DNA of 64,000 bases from an uncultured Clostridia bacterium (GTDB taxonomy: Bacteria > Bacillota > Clostridia > UBA1381): NCBI GenBank assembly GCA_934476075.1, contig CAKSNH010000012.1:25472-89471 (forward strand), written 5' to 3'. Positions 57,851-64,000 of this stretch are shown here, in pieces. The notes beneath the pieces are model-generated. The model worked only from the letters and a program-made list of their open reading frames with translations. It did no database searches and had not been told where the DNA came from. How positions within the stretch are numbered: the first letter of the stretch is position 1; each line of letters opens with the position of its first letter. Both the position numbers and the translations under genes were made by a program.

Positions 57851-58759
57851 TTAAAAATTTAATGTTTCATATATTGCCAGTACATCGTTCTTTTCGGCAA
57901 GCTCCGGTGAGAATGCACTCGCACTGCCTGCTGAAATTCCCATTTTAAAAGCGTGTTTGTAGTTGTGCTGTTCGATATAGCCTGTGATAAATCCCGCTAC
58001 CATCGAATCACCAGCACCGACTGAATTTACTACCCTGCCTTTCGGAGCGGGACTTGTGAATACCTCGCCGTTCTCGGCAACAAGCACCGCACCGTCGCCG
58101 GCTCTCGATACCAATACATTTTGTGCACCTTTTTCCTGCAACAGTTTTGCGTAATGTATTATTTGGTCGGTATCGTCAAGTTTTACTCCGAATATATCGC
58201 CGAGTTCGTGGTTGTTCGGCTTTATCAAAAACGGGTGTTTTTCCAAAACATTTACCAATAAATCACGGGTGGCGTCAACCACTACTTTGATTTTCTTGCC
58301 CTCGATGGATTTCATGATTTCATAATAAATATTGTCGGACATTGTGTTCGGAATACTTCCGGCAAGAACCAATATATCGTCCGAGTTCAGCTTGTTGATT
58401 TTCTCGAATAGTTTGTCAACCGCCTCTTTTGTTATGTCTGGGCCTTGACCGTTTATCTCGGTTTCGCTGTCCGATTTAAGCTTTATGTTAATTCTCGAAA
58501 AACCGTTGTCAATTTTGATAAAATCGGTAAGACAGCCGTTTTTCTTTACGCATTTTTCGATTTCATTGCCCGTAAACCCTGAGATAAATCCGAGTGCGGT
58601 ATTTGCAATGCCGAGATTTTTCAATACGACAGATACGTTAATTCCCTTGCCGCCCGGCAGCATTTGTTCAGATGTTGTACGGTTTGTAGCTCCAAGCTCC
58701 AAATTGTCAAGATGTACAACATAATCAAGTGACGGATTAAATGTAACCGTATAAATCAT
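57851..58759 (-). CDS. fruK: 1-Phosphofructokinase
   Basis: FruK phosphorylates fructose 1-phosphate to fructose 1,6-bisphosphate. The 302-residue PfkB-family kinase shows MIYTVTFNPSLDYVVHLDNLELGATNR (core NPSLDYVVHLD), PGGKGINVSVVLKNLG, VLAGSIPNTM and the catalytic VNSVGAGDSMVAGFITGY (core). Length is normal. Its start overlaps the fruR stop by four bases, so the two are coupled. Confidence 0.96.
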   Translation of the reverse strand: MIYTVTFNPSLDYVVHLDNLELGATNRTTSEQMLPGGKGINVSVVLKNLGIANTALGFISGFTGNEIEKCVKKNGCLTDFIKIDNGFSRINIKLKSDSETEINGQGPDITKEAVDKLFEKINKLNSDDILVLAGSIPNTMSDNIYYEIMKSIEGKKIKVVVDATRDLLVNVLEKHPFLIKPNNHELGDIFGVKLDDTDQIIHYAKLLQEKGAQNVLVSRAGDGAVLVAENGEVFTSPAPKGRVVNSVGAGDSMVAGFITGYIEQHNYKHAFKMGISAGSASAFSPELAEKNDVLAIYETLNF

Positions 58760-59511
58760 AAATCGTTCACCTCCGTAATATTTTTGCAGCCTTTATATTC
58801 AGTATTTCTTAGTTTGGTTGTAATTATTTGAGCGTCATCAAATTTTGCGAATGTTATCGGACAAATCTGATTGAATTTTGAATTGTCACATAGGATAAAC
58901 ACATTTTTGCATTTTTTGATTGCCGCTTGTTTTATCATAGCCTCGTTTGTGTCGGGAGTGGTAAAACCGTTTGCGAAATTTACACCGTTTGTACCGAAAA
59001 AGCCTTTTGTGAAATTATATTTATTTATATTCAGTATGGCTTCGTTTCCGACAATAGCTTCGGTTGCCGCTTTGAGTTCTCCGCCGATAAGATAAGTGCG
59101 GAAACCTTTTTTTGAAAGCTTTTGTGCGTGTGATATGGCATTTGTCACAAATACGGCGGCGGTGTTTTCCGAGAGAAAGTCTATCATCATTTCTGTGGAA
59201 GTGCCTGCGTCGATGTATACAAAATCATCAGAGCCGATAAGACCTGACGCATATTTTGCAATCAGCATTTTATCGTTTTGATTAAGATTTTTTCTTATAT
59301 CAACGGTATCTTCGGAGGTGGTGTATTTTGAGTTTACCGCCAATGCACCGCCGTGAACTTTCACCAGCTTGCCGCTTGCGTTAAGTGTTGTCAAATCACG
59401 CCGAATAGTCGATTCCGATGTTTTCAGATACTCCATAAGCTCCTGTGTGGTTACACTTTTTTTCTCATTTACCAGTTGTATTATAAGTTCAAATCGTTTT
59501 TCCGCTAACAT
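58756..59511 (-). CDS. fruR: DeoR-family regulator of the fructose operon (FruR)
   Basis: A 251-residue DeoR-type repressor: N-terminal HTH (AEKRFELIIQLVNEKKSVTTQELMEYLKTSESTIRRDLTTL, core VTTQELMEYLKTSESTIRRDL), then the sugar-phosphate sensing domain with YIDAGTSTEMM, FGTNGVNFANGFTTPD and ILCDNSKF. Family members bind fructose 1-phosphate. The ATG at 59511 has GTGAGGTC upstream and gives the usual length; upstream in-frame starts would add residues with no counterpart. It is the first gene of the operon and probably represses it through the repeats at 59591. Confidence 0.93.
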   Translation of the reverse strand: MLAEKRFELIIQLVNEKKSVTTQELMEYLKTSESTIRRDLTTLNASGKLVKVHGGALAVNSKYTTSEDTVDIRKNLNQNDKMLIAKYASGLIGSDDFVYIDAGTSTEMMIDFLSENTAAVFVTNAISHAQKLSKKGFRTYLIGGELKAATEAIVGNEAILNINKYNFTKGFFGTNGVNFANGFTTPDTNEAMIKQAAIKKCKNVFILCDNSKFNQICPITFAKFDDAQIITTKLRNTEYKGCKNITEVNDL

Positions 59512-59564
59512 TGCCATGACCTCACTTGAATAGTACGTTGTTTGTTTTCTCATTTCTTGACTAT

Positions 59565-59593
59565 ATATTAACACCAAAAACGTTCATTGTCAA
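59565..59593 (-). promoter_or_regulatory. Promoter of the fru-pts operon
   Basis: On the minus strand: TTGACA (59593-59588), 17 bases, TAATAT (59570-59565). The -35 box touches the first operator repeat. Confidence 0.8.
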
Positions 59594-59738
59594 TCAAAAA
59601 CAATCAAAATCATTCACAAATAACAATGCTGTTTTTTGTGCAAAAACGACAAAATAAATAAAAAATGATATAGAATAATTATTATTTATGCCATTTTAAC
59701 GGATTGTGAATGAAAAATCGTTCAAAAACATTCAAAAG
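59591..59738. promoter_or_regulatory. Ten-base tandem repeats, likely FruR operators
   Basis: Site A: CAATCAAAAA, CAATCAAAAT, CATTCACAAA in a row (59591-59620), next to the promoter -35. Site B: CGTTCAAAAA and CATTCAAAAG (59719-59738), about 110 bases away. The motif CRWTCAAAAW repeated every 10 bases, once per helical turn, is the expected form of DeoR-type operators; two sites would allow a DNA loop. Confidence 0.65.
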
Positions 59739-59799
59739 TGACTATCATACATATTATGTTCGGAAAAGGGGATAATATGCTAAAAAGGAGAGGAAAAAT

Positions 59800-60051
59800 A
59801 TGATAGTTGCATTGGAAAAGGGATTGGAAAGATTAAAGAGCGAATTGGCGGCATATAATGTGCAGACGGTGATTTACGGAGAGTATCGGGGGTATGTGGA
59901 CGCATTGCTGTATGAGGGTATAATGGATATGTCGGAAATGACTGATGACGCAGGCGGGGAAAGGGGGATTTTACTGATAAATGCAAAGGGAAAAACCACA
60001 AAGGAGATATATGATATTTTAGTGAGAAAAACGTATTCGCCGCTGTTCTAA
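59800..60051 (+). CDS. YkuS-like (UPF0180) small protein
   Basis: An 83-residue protein. The pattern MIVALEKGLERLKSELAAYN (core), YRGYVDALLYEGI and GILLINAKGKTTKEIYDILVRKTYSPLF (core LLINAKGKTTKEIYDIL) resembles the YkuS family, small Firmicute proteins of unknown function. No Cys pair, signal peptide or membrane helix. It follows the FruR site B with RBS AAAAGGAGAGG and precedes the glycyl radical enzyme by 163 bases. It may share a promoter region with the fru operon by divergence. Confidence 0.7.
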   Translation: MIVALEKGLERLKSELAAYNVQTVIYGEYRGYVDALLYEGIMDMSEMTDDAGGERGILLINAKGKTTKEIYDILVRKTYSPLF

Positions 60052-60214
60052 TTGACATAAATTTAACGGCTTTAATGTTTGACTTTTAGTGTTCGTGGGT
60101 GTATAATATTTAGTGAATATGATAAAAAGGTTTGGCTTATGCGATAAGTCAAAATTTATCGAATATTATGCTTTTTAAGCATTGCAAGAAAATAAATACG
60201 AAAGGATTTTACCC

Positions 60215-62740
60215 ATGAACAAATTTGATACAACAGATTTGCCTGTAAGTGCACGTATTAAGCGTTTGGTTGACAATCTTTACGCTAAAATGCCCGAAAT
60301 AGAAAGCGACAGAGCGGTTTTACTTACAGAAAGCTATAAACAGACCGAAAGTCTTCCGATAATTACAAGACGTGCGTTGGCGTTTGAACATATTTTAAAA
60401 TATATCCCTATTACAATTCGTGACGAAGAATTGATTGTGGGCAGTGCTACAAAAGCACCGAGAGGCTGTCAGGTGTTCCCTGAGTATTCATATTCATGGC
60501 TTGAAGCCGAATTTGATACTGTTGCGACAAGAAGTGCAGACCCGTTTTATATTTCGGAAGAAACAAAGAATGTATTAAAATCGGTATATCCTTATTGGAA
60601 CGGAAAAACAACAAGCGAACTTGCAGAGGCTTATATGAGTCCTGAGGCAAGAAAAGCTATCGAGCATAACATATTCACACCGGGAAACTATTTCTACAAC
60701 GGTGTGGGACACGTTACCGTATGTTACGGCAAAATCTTGGAGATAGGCTATGAGGGAATTATAGCCGAGGCTAAGGCGGAGCTTGAAAGATGTAATGTGT
60801 ATGACGGAAACTACGTTAAAAAGAGCCATTTCTTGGAGGCGGTTATAAAGAGCTGCGAGGCTGTTATCGAATATGCACACAGATATGCAAAGCTTGCAAG
60901 AGAACAAGCAGAAAGATGTACAGACAGTGCAAGACGTGCGGAACTTTTACAGATTGCCGAAAACTGTGAGCAGGTTCCGGGCAAACCGGCAAGAAATTTC
61001 TATGAGGCTTGTCAGTCGTTCTGGTTTGTACAGATGCTGCTGCAAATGGAAAGCAGCGGTCACTCAATCTCTCCGGGACGTTTCGACCAATATATGTATC
61101 CTTACTATAAAAAGGATTTGGAAAGCGGAAAGATTACCCGTGAACAGGCACAGGAATTGATTGATTGTATATGGGTTAAATTAAATGATTTGAATAAAGT
61201 TCGTGATGCGGCATCTGCCGAGGGTTTTGCGGGATACAGTTTGTTCCAGAATCTTTGTGTGGGCGGACAGGACAAGTACGGCATGGACGTTACAAATGAT
61301 TTGTCATTTATGTGTATTCAGGCATCTATGCACGTTGGTTTGCCGGCACCGTCATTGTCTGTTCGTGTATGGAACGGTTCACCGCATGAATTGTTGCTCA
61401 AATGTGCAGAACTTACAAGGACGGGTATCGGTTTGCCGGCTTATTATAATGACGAGGTTATTATACCGAGTCTTATGAGCAGAGGTTTGAAATTGGAAGA
61501 GGCAAGAGAGTATAATATTATCGGCTGTGTTGAACCGCAGATTTCGGGTAAGACAAACGGCTGGCATGACGCAGCATTCTTTAATATGTGCAGACCTCTT
61601 GAACTTGTATTCTCAAACGGTGTTGATGACGGCGAACAAATCAGTATTCAGACAGGCGACGTTACAAAGATGCAGACTTTTGACGAGTTCTTCGGGGCTT
61701 ATCAGAAACAAATGCAGTATATGATTGGCTTGCTTGTAAATGCGGATAATGCTATTGATGTTGCACACGCTGAACGTTGTCCGCTGCCGTTCTTGTCAAG
61801 TATGATTGAAGATTGTATCGGCAGAGGAATGAGCTTTGAAGAGGGCGGAGCGGTATATAATTTCACAGGTCCGCAGGGCTTTGGTATTGCAAATATGACA
61901 GATTCGCTGTATGCGGTTCGTGAACTTGTATATAATAAGAAACAAGTTTCAATGGCTGATTATAAAGACGCACTTGATAAAAACTTTGGTCATGGTTTGA
62001 CTAAGGACAAGGCTGAAAGTGCTACAACTCAGATTGTGGCAGAGCTTGCAAACATGGGCAAGAAGGTTTCGGAACAGCAGATTGCGGAAATCTTTACTAT
62101 GCTGTTAAACGGTACTGCAAGTGAGGAAGAAAAGGCTAAATATCAGCATTTGTTGGATATGATTAACTCATTGACTAAGTTTGGTAATGATGATGGTGAA
62201 GTTGACAGTTTTGCTCGTGAAGTGGCTTACACTTATACGAGAGAACTTGAAAAATATAAAAATCCGAGAGGCGGAAGTTTCCAGGCAGGCTTGTATCCTG
62301 TATCGGCAAATGTGCCTTTGGGTGCACAGACAGGTGCTACTCCGGACGGACGTTTTGCGAATACTCCTGTTGCGGACGGTGTATCGCCGGCTGCCGGACG
62401 TGATGTTCACGGACCTACCGCCGCTGCAAATTCAGTGTCAAGACTTGACCACTTTATTGCGTCAAACGGTACTTTGTTTAATCAGAAGTTCCACCCGTCG
62501 GCATTGAAGGGTCAGACAGGACTTGAAAAGTTTGTTTCGTTAATTCGAGGATATTTCGACCAAAAGGGAAGTCATGTACAGTTTAACGTTGTAAGCCGTG
62601 AAACATTGCTTGACGCACAGAAACATCCGGAAAATTATAAGACATTGGTTGTTCGTGTTGCGGGATACAGTGCGTTGTTTACATCATTGTCACGCTCATT
62701 GCAGGACGACATTATAAATCGTACAGAACAAGGATTTTAA
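60215..62740 (+). CDS. Glycyl radical diol dehydratase (B12-independent glycerol/1,2-propanediol dehydratase)
   Basis: An 841-residue glycyl radical enzyme. The thiyl cysteine is Cys438 in GCVEPQ, with Glu440 beside it and Asp452 in GKTNGWHD; His283-Ser284 in SSGHSIS; and the radical glycine Gly817 in VRVAGYSA. This set matches the glycerol dehydratase DhaB1 active site (Cys433, Glu435, Asp447, His281, Ser282, Gly763), and the C-terminal half is close to DhaB1. It is about 54 residues longer, with an insert near 600-650 (around VSEQQIAEIFTML). AAAGGA is eight bases before the ATG. The substrate may be glycerol or 1,2-propanediol (from fucose or rhamnose). Confidence 0.88.
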   Translation: MNKFDTTDLPVSARIKRLVDNLYAKMPEIESDRAVLLTESYKQTESLPIITRRALAFEHILKYIPITIRDEELIVGSATKAPRGCQVFPEYSYSWLEAEFDTVATRSADPFYISEETKNVLKSVYPYWNGKTTSELAEAYMSPEARKAIEHNIFTPGNYFYNGVGHVTVCYGKILEIGYEGIIAEAKAELERCNVYDGNYVKKSHFLEAVIKSCEAVIEYAHRYAKLAREQAERCTDSARRAELLQIAENCEQVPGKPARNFYEACQSFWFVQMLLQMESSGHSISPGRFDQYMYPYYKKDLESGKITREQAQELIDCIWVKLNDLNKVRDAASAEGFAGYSLFQNLCVGGQDKYGMDVTNDLSFMCIQASMHVGLPAPSLSVRVWNGSPHELLLKCAELTRTGIGLPAYYNDEVIIPSLMSRGLKLEEAREYNIIGCVEPQISGKTNGWHDAAFFNMCRPLELVFSNGVDDGEQISIQTGDVTKMQTFDEFFGAYQKQMQYMIGLLVNADNAIDVAHAERCPLPFLSSMIEDCIGRGMSFEEGGAVYNFTGPQGFGIANMTDSLYAVRELVYNKKQVSMADYKDALDKNFGHGLTKDKAESATTQIVAELANMGKKVSEQQIAEIFTMLLNGTASEEEKAKYQHLLDMINSLTKFGNDDGEVDSFAREVAYTYTRELEKYKNPRGGSFQAGLYPVSANVPLGAQTGATPDGRFANTPVADGVSPAAGRDVHGPTAAANSVSRLDHFIASNGTLFNQKFHPSALKGQTGLEKFVSLIRGYFDQKGSHVQFNVVSRETLLDAQKHPENYKTLVVRVAGYSALFTSLSRSLQDDIINRTEQGF

Positions 62741-62761
62741 TAGTTAAGGGAATTTGTATTT

Positions 62762-63550
62762 ATGAAAGACTATATGAATACTGTTGGCAGAATTTTTGAT
62801 ATACAAAAATATTCGATACATGACGGACCGGGAATAAGAACGATTGTGTTTTTGAAGGGCTGTCCGTTAAGATGCAGATGGTGCTGCAATCCGGAGTCAC
62901 AGAGCTTTGAAGTGCAGAACATGGTTGTGAACGGTGAGAACAAAATTATCGGACGTGATGTGACGGTTGCAGAGGTCATGGAAGAAATATTAAAAGATAG
63001 TTTCTATTACAGACGTTCGGGCGGCGGTGTTACATTGTCGGGCGGTGAATGTCTGATGCAGCCGGAATTTGCGGTTAGCCTGTTAAAAGCGTGCAAAGAC
63101 TATGGTTTGGATACTGCTATTGAAACAACGGGTTTTGCAAAGTTTGAGATTATAGAACAATATCTTCCGTACCTTGACCATGTGTTGATGGACATTAAGC
63201 ATATTGATGAGGCAAAGCACAAAGCATTTACGGGTCAGTCGAACAGACCTATTTTGGAGAATGCGGTAAGAATAGGTGCTATGGCGAATGAACTGATAAT
63301 TCGTGTGCCTGTAATTCCTACATTCAATAACACTCCGGAGGAGATTTCCCGTATTGCTGATTTTGCAAGACAAGTGCCGAATGTAAAGCATTTGCATCTA
63401 TTGCCGTATCACAGATTGGGACAGGATAAATATTACGGCTTGGGCAGAGAATATACGCTTGAAGATATTTCGCCGATGGACGATGAATATGTACAGATAT
63501 TACTGAAAGCGGCGGAAAAGTCGGGATTGGAATGTCAAATAGGCGGTTAA
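62762..63550 (+). CDS. Glycyl radical enzyme activase (radical SAM)
   Basis: The activase takes a hydrogen atom from the glycine of the neighbouring enzyme using SAM and a [4Fe-4S] cluster. The 262-residue protein has IFDIQKYSIHDGPGIRTIVFLKGC core, the cluster motif CPLRCRWC (Cys34, Cys38, Cys41), GGVTLSGGECLMQPEF core and a lid region HLLPYHRLGQDKYY. It is PflA-sized and lacks the Cys-rich ferredoxin insert found in most activases of diol dehydratases and related enzymes, including DhaB2. It follows the dehydratase by 21 bases and ends at a terminator. Confidence 0.9.
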   Translation: MKDYMNTVGRIFDIQKYSIHDGPGIRTIVFLKGCPLRCRWCCNPESQSFEVQNMVVNGENKIIGRDVTVAEVMEEILKDSFYYRRSGGGVTLSGGECLMQPEFAVSLLKACKDYGLDTAIETTGFAKFEIIEQYLPYLDHVLMDIKHIDEAKHKAFTGQSNRPILENAVRIGAMANELIIRVPVIPTFNNTPEEISRIADFARQVPNVKHLHLLPYHRLGQDKYYGLGREYTLEDISPMDDEYVQILLKAAEKSGLECQIGG

Positions 63551-63557
63551 GATTATT

Positions 63558-63593
63558 ACAAGAGTTTGCGTTTATGCAAACTCTTGTTTTTTT
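63558..63593 (+). terminator. Terminator after the dehydratase-activase operon
   Basis: A 12-bp perfect stem ACAAGAGTTTGC (63558-63569) with its complement (63576-63587), loop GTTTAT, and nine T residues overlapping the end. Confidence 0.93.
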
Positions 63594-64000
63594 GTAAATT
63601 ATGAGTTTGGGAGATAATGTACACAACAGCCACTCACTCGCATTTCTATCTAAACCCACCCTTACCCACTAAACTTGGTCAACGTCAGTCACACTACACT
63701 TTCATTCATACCTACGTCCGCACTTTCCCACTAAACTCACCCATAGGACACGCAAAAAGCGTATATCTATATTCAGTGGGCACAGAGGGTATGCCGTATC
63801 TATGCTTTGTTTGTGTATTATGTATACTCACAACTTACCGCAAGCACTACGCTTGGAGGCACAAAATTCACGCTTCTAGGCAATAAGTGAATTTTGCCGA
63901 CACCGTGGGAACAACTATATTGTAATAGCTTTGCAGCGTGTGGGTCAAGGGTGTCCCTTGCGGACTTTTCCGTCCTCTTTGTGGACGTGGACAAAGAGGA
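63594..64000. other. Non-coding 3' end of the window with several inverted repeats
   Basis: I see no convincing gene. The first ~150 bases are rich in C on the plus strand, with many CCCAC and CTAAAC words, unlike the rest of the window. Further on are inverted repeats: GGCACAAAATTCAC (63872) with GTGAATTTTGCC (about 63887-63899), CAAGGG/CCCTTG near 63946, and TCCTCTTTGT with ACAAAGAGGA at the very end. A short open frame (63617-63886) has no RBS and no family features. It may be an intergenic repeat or the edge of a mobile or RNA element. Confidence 0.5.

Noticed and set aside
63617..63886. Open frame of 89 codons at the end of the window
   Set aside because: No RBS, low-complexity His/Thr/Pro-rich product unlike any protein here, and no family features.

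Overview
The window looks like chromosomal DNA of a motile, anaerobic, low-GC Gram-positive bacterium of the class Clostridia, probably gut or rumen associated. Reasons: an AT-rich flagellar gene order of the Bacillus/Clostridium type (fliOPQR-flhBAFG-sigD, then yvyF-flgM-flgN-flgKL-fliW-csrA-hag), SLH-domain and copper-amine-oxidase-like wall proteins, strong AGGAGG ribosome binding sites, a cyclic di-GMP-I riboswitch, an OLE RNA, and a glycyl radical enzyme with its activase, which needs anaerobic conditions.

Layout. 1-8169: late half of a large flagellar/chemotaxis operon (export gate, FlhF, FlhG, sigma-28). 8201-10129: FapA-like protein and a SwrB-like membrane protein. 10137-18745: a class III flagellar unit behind a clear sigma-28 promoter (rod/hook proteins, FlgM, FlgN, FlgK, FlgL, FliW, CsrA, flagellin), ending in a recent 1.43-kb tandem duplication of csrA-flagellin. 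18750-24634: an orphan EutP-like GTPase, then the str ribosomal operon (L7Ae-like, rpsL, rpsG, fusA, tuf). 24700-27375: a c-di-GMP riboswitch with terminator, a second structured leader, and an SLH surface protein. 27407-31759: two glycosyltransferases, an unknown protein and a dynamin-like protein without recognisable GTP-binding motifs. 31840-35593: a heterodimeric ABC exporter behind a promoter with a cre/LacI-type operator. 35611-44260: a sugar-nucleotide dehydratase, and an AraC regulator divergent from a 2121-residue secreted GH2 glycosidase.

44291-47413 is an accessory patch: a type III toxin-antitoxin locus (two-repeat RNA antitoxin, terminator, ToxN-like RNase), a membrane protein, a DUF3781 protein, and a secreted stalk-domain protein behind two tandem ECF-sigma-type promoters. 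47486-52660: YdbC-like protein, a ~630-nt OLE-type RNA, its OapA-like membrane partner, then dxs, tlyA and ispE, the known OLE neighbourhood. 52739-52853: an apparently free-standing small RNA. 53785-59620: a complete fructose PTS operon (fruR-fruK-fruA-ptsH-ptsI) on the minus strand; its HPr has His15 but not Ser46. 59800-63593: a YkuS-like protein, a B12-independent glycerol/propanediol dehydratase and its radical SAM activase. The last 400 bases hold no gene I can support.

How the parts fit: sigma-28, FlgM, FliW and CsrA control flagellin at transcription and translation, while the riboswitch places a wall-bound surface protein under c-di-GMP, the usual signal opposing motility. The most notable elements are RNAs: ToxI-like repeats, OLE RNA, two further structured leaders and a small stand-alone RNA.
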